DNA from: Lytechinus variegatus
Taxonomy: Eukaryota > Echinodermata > Echinoidea > Temnopleuroida > Toxopneustidae
Length of the DNA stretch: 64,000 nucleotides
Assembly (NCBI RefSeq): GCF_018143015.1
Contig: NC_054757.1
Coordinates: 1,680,001-1,744,000, forward strand
Direction of reading: 5' to 3'
The notes below the pieces were generated by a model. That model was not told the origin of the DNA. It was given only the letters and a program-made list of their open reading frames with translations, and made no database searches. How positions within the stretch are numbered: position 1 is the first letter of the stretch; every line of letters begins with the position of its first letter. The translations under genes were made by a program, and so were the position numbers. Shown here piece after piece: positions 25,445-36,544 of the stretch.

Positions 25445-26559
25445 AATAATAATAATAATAATTAGACCATTTATATAGCGCAGTCACTATATAAATATAC
25501 TCTACTGCGCTGTAGTGTGACAGAGCTCCCAACAATGCTACTGCTCAAACAAATTAAACAATTATGCATATAATACAATTAACCAAAAACTTCTGAAAAA
25601 AGATGGGTCTTCAATAAATGTTTGAAGATGGTAACAGTTGGTGCTTTTCGTATTTCCAGGGGTAATTTGTTCCAAAGCTTTGGAGCAGCACAACTGAAAG
25701 CACGATCCCCAAGAGTTACTTTTGTTCTCAAGTGAGGTAGCTTTAGAAGCAGCTTATCCTGTGTACTTCGTAAGTTATGTGCATATGAATGTGACCTAAA
25801 TGATATTAATTCAGACAAGTAATTCGGAGCTTGACCATTCAGTGCTTTGTAAACAAGCAAAAGTATCTTAAATGCAATTCTCTGCCTTATTGGCAACCAA
25901 TGTAATTGAATCAGAACAGGTGTAATATGGGAAAACTTTGAGGAACCGGATACAAGTCTTGCACATGCATTCTGAACATGCTGCAGCTTGTTGATTTGCG
26001 AGTCTGGTAAACCAAACAATAATCCATTACAATAATCAAGCCTACTGCTAATAAATGCATGGATAAGGGTTTCTGCGCTTTTCTGGTCCAAGTATCTACG
26101 AATATGGCGTAAGTTGTATAACATATAAAAAGATGATCTACTAATGTTGGATATGTGTTTCTCCATGTTTAAGCGAGAATCAAGCCATACACCCAGATTT
26201 TTCACTACGTTTGATGGTTTAACTTCTGAGTCTCCAACTGTTATGTTGCTAACACTCAGTTTTGCTACTTGCCTGCCTGTCCCGACTATGAGAAACTCTG
26301 TCTTTCCATCATTAAGCATTAGCTTATGTTGGGACATCCAAAAACGAATATAACTTATACATGATTCCAAGTTTGAAATATTGTCATTATGGTTTTCCTT
26401 ATCAGGGCTGAAAGAAATGTATAACTGTGTATCGTCAGCATAGCAATGACAAGAGACATTAGGGAAGCGCCTTTGAATGATAGTAATCAAGTTACTTGTA
26501 TAAAGAGTAAAAAGAAGGGGGCCGAGGCGTGACCCTTGAGGCACTCCGTATGGAACTCC
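25445..26559 (-). mobile_element. 5'-truncated L2-like LINE inserted in the hAT exon
   Basis: The minus strand encodes VPQGSRLGPLLFTLYTSNLI, CYADDTQLYISF (the reverse transcriptase active site), SRLDYCNGLLFGLP and a C-terminal tail ending at 25579. The 3' UTR closes with a GCGC-rich stem and an ATT trinucleotide tail at 25445-25464. ATCAC on the minus strand is present at both junctions (26560-26564 and 25440-25444), a 5-bp target duplication. Only about 1.1 kb of the 3' half of the element arrived. The frame is open from the junction to its stop, so the insertion is recent. Confidence 0.85.
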
Positions 26560-28546
26560 GTGATCCGAGAAGGCCAGCGGTATGTTGTGCTCCACTATTG
26601 ACATGGCCATTTTGACTTCTGCTCTGCGGATCTGGAAAGAGATATATAAATAACTAAATAAATACATATATTTGTAATTGTTACACACTATCAGTGCAAT
26701 TAAACAAAAATTCTTCTTTGCATATCATTTTGGGAAATTGCAATCAACAACTTATCACCTATCACAATAAACCATTTTTATTTCATTTATATTTCTGCAT
26801 ATTTATTTTGTAAGGCATCAAACCATTTAAAACCAATTGAGTGTGGAAAAATTTGTCCCCTCTATTCCATTTTGATTGTGTCATTGCACTATAATGTTCC
26901 CCCTCCCCAAACTGACAAGACTCAAAATTCTTCAGGATTATTAGGATTAATTTATTGCCACGAGTAATAATTGATGCCAGAATGAAATGGTGAATAAAAA
27001 TACCATCAATCATATATTACTTGATACTTGCCTTGGTCTCCGCACTTGACATTTCCCTGCTACACATATGCGTGAAAAGACTTTGGTTAGTTTTTCGTAG
27101 GGTCTCCCTCTCTTTGTGACCCTTACTTTTTATGTGGCGCTTTACATCACTGATCCCTTGATGCCGACAGGAACACTCCTGCATACAGACACTGCATCTA
27201 AAGTAACCTACTGTGGCCCCCATCGTTATAAATGGCCACAATTTTGACCACTCCTGTTTGAACGATGAGTGGTACATGGCTGCACCTTTCTGTTTCTGTT
27301 TCGACCCGGTCACCTTTGCCTTCTTGACCGCCTGGGCATTGGTATCATCATCACCAGAACTGCTGTCTATGTCCATCTGCATCTTCTCACGTACTCGTGA
27401 CATAAAATGACCTAAAGTGAAACAAAGTATTCCAGGTATCAGGTATTGTTTTGCCTTTCTTTAATGTGTTACTTGCTCGCCCCCACCCTAACTAAAATCT
27501 CCCCTCCAGCCCCCACGTAGGCCTACTATGTTAAAGTCTAAGCCAACCTTGATTTAATAAATCAACAAGTTTTTAATGCTGAAGCACCAAGGGAAGGCTA
27601 TGCTGACCCCTGTTTCTAACTCATATAAAAAAAGAAAACTAAAATTAAGGGTCCAGTTTGAGGGCACTTCAAACAAATAAGACCAGTGATGTAATGCCCC
27701 CCCCACCAAAAAAAAAGGGAGACATAATATTTGGCCCCCTCAAAATCGTTGGCTCATTACGCCACTGTGACTAAGATGTACTAAAGCGGGGGGGGGGGGG
27801 CGTGTTCCCCCCTAAATTTGTGGGGGCACGCTTCCGCCCCCTAGAATTAGGCAAAATAGGCAACAATCAGGAGTGATAACCTTTTTTTGGCTTGTTTATT
27901 TTTTCTCTGTGCCCCCCCCAAAAAAAAAATCAGGTGGACTACCCCCCCCCCCTAAATTTCAGATGGACCACCCCCTAAAATTTTGTTTGATAACCTTTTT
28001 TGCTGCATCCCTCCCTAAATTTCAAGACCCTCTAAACATTTTGTTAGATGACACATATATGTAACAATCGGTACAATGACCTTTTAATTGTTTCCTGCAC
28101 CCCCCCCCCTAAATTTTGTTGCTTCCGCTGCCACTACTATTCATCATCTGGTCATTATTATTTTGTCAATTATTCACTAGAATTGAGTTTAAGATACCAA
28201 TTTACGAAAATATAGGTTCTTTACAGAATACACCCAACATGCACTAGTCACACAGACTAAATAAAAATTAAAATACTTTAACATCTAATGCAGATCGTCA
28301 GCCACACCGTCGATCTAAGTTAGGTCGACGCTCGTGTAGTGGTACAGAGACAGTCAGTGTCACCCTCAATCACACTCGTTTTAGAGAAAAATTTAATCAA
28401 AATTTCGTTCTCAATAGAATACACACAACATAGTTCATAGCACTATATCAATTTATACAAGCATCCTTCCAAAGTCATTCTTACTATCATAATAATGCCA
28501 TATAAAGCCTGATAAAAACATATTTTCAAGACAAGACACAACTTAC

Positions 28547-28800
28547 CTACCGGCTGAAATCTGAAGTAGAAGTACGTACCGGTATACTGAGTTGCGCCGG
28601 CGCGGCATCCCAGCGCCGTGCCGGTGCCGGCCGGGCCGGCGGGCTATCGCATGGCATGGCTGCTGGCATTGCATTGACACTCGATCGCTCGTTGTGGCTC
28701 GTGCGCAGAAACCCCCGCTTCGTAAAATTTCGACGCCACCCGCACTCACACGCGGAATACAGTAAGCCAATCGCAACTCAATATCTTGTCTTTGCGCGGC
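28547..28800 (-). promoter_or_regulatory. CpG-rich 5' noncoding exon and promoter region of the hAT gene
   Basis: A minus-strand donor (TAG then GTAAGT, at 28541-28546) closes a putative noncoding exon. Upstream, 28590-28650 is dense in GCCGG and CGCCG words, in strong contrast to the AT-rich flanks. It lies within the element, inside the right TIR. A transposon-borne CpG promoter is inferred. Confidence 0.4.
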
Positions 28801-29376
28801 AAACCGAAACCAATTTGCATTGATGGTATATTAGCTTTGCGCTTGTGTGGTTAAAAATTTTGAAACTTTCGCCTGGCCGGGTTATAATGTTATTGAATAT
28901 CCGATATAGGCTAATAAACTTTTTTTCTCTCTATTTTCGGGGTTCAGCGTGAGAATTTCTATGATCAGCGTGAGAGTGTGAGAATCGGGTGAAATGCGTG
29001 AGACTCACGCAGATTGCGTGAGAGTTGGCAGCCCTGAGAAAGCTGGCCGCCGACCGCGCGCGCCGCGTGATGCGATGACGTACGTGACGTGATCGATCAT
29101 ACAACTATTTTTCTTTACCACAAGGGGGCGCTAAAACATTTAGCTTTGGTTAACACAATTCGTTAAACCTGGGGTAAAAAGATACACACTTTCTGACACA
29201 GAACTGGGAAATTGTGGAGCTGCCCCGATTGCACTAGGACGTTGAGGGCGTACTTCTGAGACACCGAAATTCATGAATTTCTGTTAAAAAACATCCGGGG
29301 AGCTCCACAGTTGGGTGTGTCTCCCCAGTTATAAGGTATGTATTCACGCCATTCTCCCCAGTTTACACGGATTACA

Positions 29377-29465
29377 GACACACACACACACACATACATA
29401 CATACATACACCCATACATACATACATACACCCATACATACATACATACATACATACATGCATGC
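29377..29465. repeat. CATA/CACA microsatellite
   Basis: Alternating ACACAC and CATACATA units about 90 bp long. The reading frames through it are low-complexity artefacts. Confidence 0.85.
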
Positions 29466-29679
29466 ATGTTCATCAAAATGTTAAAATAAACACAATTCTT
29501 TATCAGTGACAAATAGAAGAGCAAAATTGGAAAAATCATTCATTACATGTACAAAAATATTTACCTTTTTCCTCAGAGGGGGGGGGGGGGGTGTCCACAA
29601 TTTCTTCAATTTGGAGGGTACATACTTTCTTCCTGTACGAGGTTGTGCTTACTTCCTTATCCCTTTTTTATCTCTTCTG

Positions 29680-30181
29680 AAAAGATCCTCTACCCAAAAA
29701 GTTGAAATGAAATACATCATAGGCAAAAAGATCGTCATAAACACAAAAGGGCGAAGTAAAATCAAAGAAATGACAGTTCCAGAAAGAAGTAGAAAGAGAA
29801 TGGAGATGCACACTGTAGAAAAGACTGGTCTGGTACAACAGCTCACAGTCCCAACGGGGAAGAATGGCACTAAAAATTATTGTAGATGAGGGATACTTCT
29901 CCTGAACAGTTGTATATAATTTTTTATAGGATTTCTTGTCCTCAATCCCCGACACTGTTGCACAACTTGTTTGTTCCAATATGCAACAAAACAACTTTTA
30001 CGTCTTCAAAGTCAAAAATATCTTTGTCTCTACTAAATGTCCTTCAGTGAAACAATACCACCAGGTAAGACAAAAACTTTACAATTAATATCTAGGTTGT
30101 CTTGCAGGCCTGGAACAATAGAGTCACCGTAGATATGTACTTGGCCTTGAAGCAATGCCTGATGATGATAGGGATACCTGT
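29680..30181 (-). pseudogene. SGNH/GDSL-hydrolase-like remnant
   Basis: After an acceptor (ATTACAG, near 30178) the minus strand reads QVHIYGDSIVPGL, then VKVVLLHIGTNKL, then YPSSTIIFSAILPR, and in another frame DVFHFNFLGR. These fit SGNH blocks I (GDS), III (GTN) and V (DxxH). The frame is not continuous, so it is broken. CR1-like LINEs carry an esterase domain of this fold in ORF1, and a cellular lipase/esterase is the alternative. The acceptor lies beside the insertion at 30194. Confidence 0.5.
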
Positions 30182-30193
30182 AATATTGTGACA

Positions 30194-31463
30194 CAAGGCT
30201 CCACATTAACTTTTTTTGGTGGTGGCCCGTTCGGGCCACCAAAACCTTCAAATAATTTTTTTTGGTGGCCCACTAATAAAGTTTGGTGGCCCGAAAAATA
30301 TAAAGAAAAACATTAATTAAAAATGAATAAAACAAACTGAAATATTCTGCAATCACTAACACGTACCACTATTCTTTGTACATCTTGTATATAAATTGTG
30401 CTTGCTGTTATTTTACTTTGCATAAAACAAAAGAAAAAATGAAGAAAGAAAAAAAACAAAGAACAGGTCATAAAAAAATTGAGAAAAACAAAAGAAAGTT
30501 TAAGAAAAATAAAACAAAATTATCAAAAAATGGGGAAAATTATTATTATTCAGTAGAAACATGTTCTTTAATCAGGTATTTTCAATGAGAAGGGGTATAA
30601 ATGGTTTAATCACTGAAAAAAAATGAAAGAAAAAAATAAAATGGCAAGTTATCTGGAAAAAACAGTGAGACAATTCCTTCCCTATATTTGACAAAATGAT
30701 GGAAAAAAAAATCACATGTCATATCAATGAAATGCCTTCCCAGAGTATTTACTTCCTTAAGAGTGGTTTAAGAAGTCATTTGTAAACAAGAAAGAAAGAG
30801 CGGCCTATTTATTTTTGGCTCAAAGAGACACAGCTTCGAAATAAACCAAATATCAACATACATACAAATGCACATATGGGACTGTGATGTACTCACCTAT
30901 GTGTATTAATGCATTTGGAAATCGGTCTTTTTGAGTCAAAAGAGAGGTCATAATTCCTGCTTTTAATGCTTGCAATTAATCAGGTTTCAGTAATATGGAC
31001 TGTAGAAGGGCATTTCATTGGTGTAAAATGTGACTTTGACGTAGATTTCCAAAGTTCTGGGGAAGATTTCTTAGCAGTAACATTTCGTATCGCAGCTCCC
31101 TGGGTCTGAATAGTCTGCTCGTGCACAGCTAGCTGCATTGGTTTCATGCATGCAAAGCTCAGCCAGACAGCCGGCTGAATAATAGTTACTGTATGCTAGC
31201 GGTAGGCCTACATACTGTCATGACTATGCACTCTTTGTGTGTGTGTATTTGTGTGTAGATTAACAAAAAAGGCGCATGACGAATTGGCTTGCAATTTTAA
31301 CTGTAGAAGGTTGATAAATGCATGCAAAATCGGGAGAAAAATTGCGCTACTTTGAAAATTATTGGTTGCCCGATTCGGGCCACCAAAACTTAACATTTTT
31401 TCAATAATGGTTGCCCGAGATGAATTTTTGGTGGCACCGGGCCACCGCTAATGTCGAGCCTTG
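30194..31463. mobile_element. 1.27-kb inverted-repeat element with a 12-bp target duplication
   Basis: The left end CAAGGCTCCACATTAAC and the right end reverse complement CAAGGCTCGACATTAGC are terminal inverted repeats. AATATTGTGACA abuts both ends exactly (30182-30193 and 31464-31475). Subterminal GGGCCACCAAAA words occur several times at both ends, inverted. The interior is AT-rich with no transposase frame. The termini look hAT-like, but hAT makes 8-bp duplications, so the superfamily is unsettled. Confidence 0.75.
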
Positions 31464-31618
31464 AATATTGTGACAAAAGACAAGTAAAAAAAAAAATAAT
31501 GATCTAGCTATAGCCACAAATGAAAAGGTGAACACTTTTGGACAGCAAGGCTGCATTTCATGAAAATGTCATGTACTGTAGAGGTAGCTATTCATATCAT
31601 GAAATTAAAGGGGAATGA

Positions 31619-32187
31619 AACCTGTGGAACAAATAGGCTTGTGTAGAAACAGAAAATTCATAGAATAAGAATAAAGAAAGTTTGAGAAAATCGGACAAAT
31701 AATGAGAAAGTTATGAGCATTTGAATATTGCAGTCGATAATGCTATGGAGATCCTCCTATTGGCAATGCGACAAGGATGTGTGATGTCACTGATGAACAA
31801 CTTTCCCTTTGGTGGACTATAAAATACCCTCAAAATGTCTCTTTTTGCTTTTTCTTATGATGATACAAACTATCCATGATGTATTCTTAAAAAAATATGT
31901 ATTACTTGCCCTCATGTAGAAAGAACACATGATCTATAGATAGATGTGATAAAGAGGCAATTCAAGTGAAATATATACTAAAGTAATGGGGAGAGTTGTT
32001 CACAAGTGACATCACACATCTTTGGCGCATTGCCAATTTGCTATCTCCATAGCATTAATGATTGCAATATTCAAAAGCTCATAACTTTCTCATTACTTGT
32101 CTGATTTTTCTCAAACTTTTGTTGATCTGTTTCTTTGTTTTTTCTGCTTTCACACAAGCTATCTTGTTCCAATGGTTTCATTCTCCT
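31619..32187. mobile_element. TTAA-flanked MITE, copy A
   Basis: AGGGGAATGAAACC at the left and the reverse complement of GGTTTCATTCTCCT at the right form terminal repeats, with TTAA at 31615-31618 and 32188-32191. The halves are inverted over most of their length (for example CTTTCTCATTA and CACACATC words). TTAA targets are used by piggyBac and Kolobok. The element has no coding content. A second copy lies at 40683-41268. Confidence 0.8.
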
Positions 32188-33927
32188 TTAAGTACATCAT
32201 ATATTACACAGATGAAATCAATATGTTTGGAGGAGATTTCAAAAACATTTTTGGACTTTTTACATTACCTCCTGTATGATGAACAAAGACTGAAGCTTTT
32301 GGTCTAAACTTCTATTAATGTGACTTTAAATCTACTCTGCTTTGATCTATAGTAAAATAAATTCTATGGGATTGTCAGGAAGTTAAAAGCTCATGAGTAT
32401 AACATAAAATGCAGGCCAGAAAGATAAATGAAATTCAGACATGCACCTTGGATAAATGGCCCTTCCTCCGGCTTTTGCTAAACACTGCTGTCAGCGTATC
32501 GTCATACCAATTAAATTAATGTTTAAACGATTCTGAAACTACCGGTAAACTAATAATAATTTATGTGCAGTTCTAATATCAAAGGAAATGTGCAGCATTG
32601 CCATGGCAACACTATATATGAGCTACGATGCAGAGACCGATATATTTTCAATGTAGTGTGTGGTGAAAAATGTGATATTTTAACAACTTTACAACATAGG
32701 GTCTTGTATTTTTCGGCACGAGATACCATTTTTTGCCAGATTTCTTGGAGGTGGGCCCCCAGCTCCTTTCTTCCTGTTAGACAGAGGCATGTCTTGGCTA
32801 TGGAGCATTCCAACAGTCCCCTCCCTGGAATCTCTCAAAATTTGTTTGCTATGATATATTAAAAAAAGAGAGAATAATTCCTTTTCAAAATTAACTCTCA
32901 TGAAGATTTTTGTTGGAAATGAATAGAGTAACAATGAATTCTTGAGAGCATGATAGGAGAGGGCTATGAAAGAGTCACGCTCAGTATCTGTGTAGTCTTC
33001 GGCCGGCGTTTGGAAAATGAGCTTCCGGTCAACGGTGAGGGCTGGGCTGACACCTACAGCTATTCCTACCTCAAATGGCCCATTGTATGTTGGGAGGCTA
33101 ATGGTCAGGTTGGCAGCCATAGAGGTTATTGCTCTAATAATCATATATGGTTATAGAATATAATGTTCAAAATTTTGGATACAGGATTAATCAGTTTCCT
33201 CTCTCTCCACTGTAAATCTGGGTTGTATTTGGATATTGTCAATGGATCTATAGATCTATAAGTAAGGAAAACACATTTTCATTGTATACTGGCTTCACCA
33301 TTCCTTTCATCCCAACAGCATCGCTGACCTGTGTAATAGACATATTCCTAAAGACACAGAGATTCAAATAAGAATATTCCTCTGATCTCTCTCTCTCTCT
33401 CTCTTCCTTTTGTTCTGATGATTAGTGATGTTAATTCGTAAAACTATTGAGCTTCGACCAAGCTTTTTACATAAGTTTGCTTACTATGAATTACAAAAAC
33501 GCACCATTTAATGGTGGAGGTAACTAATCTTAATTGCACCTCACTATATGACAGGTCAGACTAGTCTAACGAAAGACATCGCAAACGGCCTGGCGCAGAT
33601 AATCTACGAGATTGAAGAGCGCCAACCTACATGTTATTCCAACAACAACCAACCATGCAACACAGCTCATTAAGGCACCACTGAATGTGACGACCAACAT
33701 AGTTTAATCTCTTTGGCTCCTTGTCTGCGCCCATTTGGCTATTCCTCTGACATTGGAAAAATTTGAAATCTTATTCCACCATGAGGGGGACATGATCTGA
33801 AATATCCCAAATTTAGTTGTATATCTCATAGTGAATACAGTGAATTTACTATAATCTATGTTTTGAACAATGGCAACTTTCCCACCACCTTTCACACAGT
33901 TATGGCCATAAGGGGAGACTGGGGTTA
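32188..33927. other. Mostly noncoding; one weak minus-strand frame
   Basis: A minus-strand open frame at about 33144-32689 (with SLPTYNGPFEVGIAVGV and TVDRKLIFQTPAEDY) has protein-like composition, but no convincing splice partners and no recognised family. There is a short CT microsatellite at 33387-33406. Otherwise nothing is seen. Confidence 0.3.
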
Positions 33928-34126
33928 GTTGGAACATGGGGTATTAAACATTGTAATTTTCTTTAAAGCCTGTAAAATGAATTTATGCAATACTGCCCTC
34001 AATTTATTGCAATAATAATTCAACACTTCTATTATCAATAGAAATAAATTGAGGGCAGTATTGCATAAATTTATTTTACAGGCTTTAAAGAAAATTACAA
34101 TGTTTCAACTTACCCCATGTTCCAAC
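33928..34126. repeat. Hairpin element with about 85-bp near-identical arms
   Basis: The sequence beginning GTTGGAACATGGGGTA and running through AATACTGCCCTCAATTTA is repeated in reverse complement on the right, with only a few differences. The loop is about 30 bp. It is a palindromic MITE or a young inverted duplication. Confidence 0.75.
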
Positions 34127-34487
34127 TTTATTTGATTTGATGTCCACAAACTTTCAATGATGTCCAGATTCACTTGATAAAGATGATATGGGATCGTTGA
34201 AATGTGTGGACATCACATCAAATAAACTATTTTGGAATAAGCATGAAAGTTTCTCAATTGATTTCATCCTATATTTAAAGAAAGGATTATCATGTGCTTA
34301 TTTGCCCATATACATGTACCAAGGCAATATGCACTAATTATAATTGATTTGTAATTCACATCTCCATGCAAACATTCCTTCCAACATTAGCTTTATATTC
34401 CAAGTTCATAGATTCAAAATACATTTTTTGTGCGTGCTGCAGAAAATAGATCAAATTAATGTCAGTCAGTAGAAACTCACTTTATTT

Positions 34488-34715
34488 TTTGAAGTGACAC
34501 CTGTTTGTTCAGTAGTCTCTGAAGACAATGTTCTATCTCATTTTTTTGCATTTTCTCCAGGCATATGAGATGGAAGGGCTTGAGAGGGCCAGGTCGTTGA
34601 CCTTTAAGTTCATTTTTCTCCCATGCCTTCATAGTCTCCTTGATGAGGCTCCATATGTTATTAGGCTGGCTTGCCAACCAAGTGTGGTGTCGGTACTTAT
34701 TCCGTACTTGCTTCA
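34488..34715 (-). CDS. Unassigned exon (KYRHHTWLASQPNNIWSLI)
   Basis: An acceptor TTTTACAG precedes an open stretch beginning VKQVRNKYRHHTW. It contains GPLKPFHLICLEKMQKNEIE, and a GTGAGT donor closes it near 34488. The amphipathic C-terminal half could be a coiled coil. I do not recognise the family. It probably belongs with the exon at 35041-35495 on the same strand, but the joint was not proven. Confidence 0.4.
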
Positions 34716-35040
34716 CCTGTAAAACGGGTTGGATACTTCAATAGTGGTGGAGATGAATGTCTCAGATAAAAGTATGGAACTGATCTGGATGCAGTGTACA
34801 CTTTTTTAATAATAGGCTGAGCTGTGAATACATAAATTATTAGAATCCTAAGTATGCTCAATCATACATTTCACATTGGATTAGCAATAAAAACAATATA
34901 TGGTCAAGGTTACTGCTACTGCGGTACCTTTGACCATAAGTTTAGTGAACATTTATTATTCCAATTACTTGTTTTATGTCTTAATTTTGCATTTTTGTTG
35001 TTGGAAGGGTATGATCCTCACACAGCATGTTCATACTCAC

Positions 35041-35495
35041 ATCAATCCCTAAAATCTGAGCCATCGTCTTCCTCCACTTCATTCTTTGCGATTGGCTTAG
35101 CCTTTCATCTGGGTTTCCAGGCAGTTTTCTCCTGAAGAGCAGAACTTCTTCATATGTCATGCTCCTGTTATTCAAATGAACTCTGTTGTGCTCGTAGCCA
35201 AGGTACAATGCCTGATCATTACCAAGCCCAGCATACAGTACAATTGGGACATGGTCACTATATCCCAGCTGTGACAAGGCCATGACATAACTCCCATTTA
35301 GGATATCTGTCTTGTTGATGTGTTGGGGGAGATAGTTGGCAACATGGACACACAATGTTGGCAGGACACTCCCCTCAGATTGCTTGTAAGACTGAATAAG
35401 CTCACTCACATGAGCCTCATTCAGTGTCCTTACAGCACGTTGAGGGGGTGGGGGTGATAGTAATCCTATGGGCACTTCAATGGTATAGGCATCAT
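35041..35495 (-). CDS. Unassigned exon, 455 nt, with NEAHVSEL segment
   Basis: Bounded by an acceptor (AATTAACAG) and a GTGAGT donor, this open exon encodes IGLLSPPPPQRAVRTLNEA, VLPTLCVHVANYLPQH, VPIVLYAGLGNDQALYLG and RSMTYEEVLLFRRKLPG. It is well ordered and clearly coding-like. The RAVRTLNEAHVSELIQS part faintly recalls ParB-type 'numbered site' domains, but I would not assign it. Neighbouring minus-strand exons suggest a multi-exon element or host gene from about 40 kb down to 34.5 kb. Confidence 0.45.
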
Positions 35496-35934
35496 CTGTT
35501 AATTTGAAATGTATATAGATTTCTAATTAAACAATCTGGTCCAAGGAAATCTCGATATGATATTCCAATAGAATGCCCCAAAATAATAAAAACAAAAGTG
35601 CATTCATATTTCATCGTAAAATCATGTTCATATATCAACTGTGATAGAAAGAGTTCCATATGTACCACACCGCTAGAATTTAAAATAAAAGTTTCAATTT
35701 CAATTGTATTAAACCGTAAATGCTATTTTGAAAACTAAATACATGTTGCCTCAAAATAGACTAGTTTAATAACACAATGGATGTCGATGAGGAAAGTATT
35801 AAAACACGAATTCCAACTCGCTGACTAATGGCGCACGCCTTTTCTCATCGCCGTGTTCGCTGTTCATGAATATTCATTATGCTTACCTCTGATTGGACAA
35901 CAGGGCCGGCTCTGTTGCGGGGCAGGAATGGGAG

Positions 35935-36195
35935 CGCTTATCCCACTTTCGTTTTACACTAGCGATCTTAACCCTGTACTATCGCTCTTAGCACCGCAAT
36001 TGCTGGGATAACCCTGCTTTTTTGCAGGGCCAAATAATCCCATACTAAAGGTGGGGTTAGCCCACTTTGCAAAAATGCTGTGTAAAAGAAAGTGGGCTAA
36101 GCTTAACCCCGTACTGTAGGTGGGGCTAAATGGCAATTTATCCCCACTTATAGTACCGGGTTAAGGAAATTTTAGCGTGTGTAAAAAGGGTATAA
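35935..36195. mobile_element. MITE, about 260 bp, with TTTTACAC inverted termini
   Basis: The left part (TTTTACACTAGCGATCTTAA, then CCCTGTACTAT) matches the reverse complement of the right part (TTTTTACACACGCTAAAA, then TTCCTTAACCCGGTACTAT). Inside, GGGGTTAGCCCACTTTG and AAAGTGGGCTAAGCTTAA repeat inversely. It is noncoding. Confidence 0.6.
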
Positions 36196-36544
36196 AAGTG
36201 AAATAGTCTAATTCATAAAAATAACCAATAAGGAGTAACTTGATGAAGATGATAAAGATGTCTGGGTGATTATGTAATAATTGAAATAGAAACCAAGGAG
36301 TCAGGTGAGGGATGGAATGAGTGGAACACCTGAATAGAAAAGGAATAAAGATGACAAAATGGAAGAGGAAAGGAATTCAGTATGGAGACGGATGAATAGC
36401 AACTGAATATCATTAAACCCTTACAAGCTATGTTAACACTGCAAAAGCAGTGCTGAAAAGAAATGCAAATGAACTCAAGTCTAGACAGAACAGATATTTA
36501 AACAGCTGAAGAAAACATAAGTTATATGGTAGAACAATTTCTAG

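Larger units (their letters stand above)
22158..27403 (-). pseudogene. hAT transposase gene with BED zinc finger (broken)
   Basis: Minus-strand exons: 27403-27032 (ATG; BED-type finger with FRCSVCMQECSCRHQG and DVKRHIKSKGH), 26631-26560 plus 25439-25259 (one exon split by a LINE), 24926-24600, 24302-24218, 23999-23865, 23520-23363, 23174-23066, 22827-22584 and 22338-22158. Core motifs are LSTDGSNDTG, SLDNASVNMG, VHGCPAHMVHN, FCDTQY and TRWLSLEKAVDR, as in the family of BED-hAT proteins common in fish and marine invertebrates. The first intron uses a GC donor (AAG then GCAAGT). Breaks: the LINE in exon 2; a frameshift in exon 3 between NSIKSSA and VNPDVYVHG; and an early stop at 22158 because the adjoining last-exon copy has lost the dimerisation segment. 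A full last exon survives at 21554-21890. Confidence 0.8.
20941..29036 (-). mobile_element. Complete hAT DNA transposon (8.1 kb) with TIRs and target duplication
   Basis: The left end CAGGGCTGCCAAC at 20941 matches the right end reverse complement, which finishes at 29036. AGAAAGC flanks both ends directly (20934-20940 and 29037-29043); hAT elements make 8-bp duplications, so 7 matching bases plus one ambiguous base fit. The element carries one minus-strand gene with a BED finger, hAT core and hATC tail. Inside it are an L2-like LINE, a C-run-rich stretch at about 27690-28115, a CpG-rich 5' end at about 28550-28780, and tandem copies of its 3' end. Intact ends with a damaged gene suggest it can no longer supply its own transposase. 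Confidence 0.85.

Noticed and set aside
27690-28115. C- and G-run stretch as a regulatory quadruplex region
   Set aside because: The runs alternate with A/T-rich filler inside a dead transposon's intron; simple slippage explains them.
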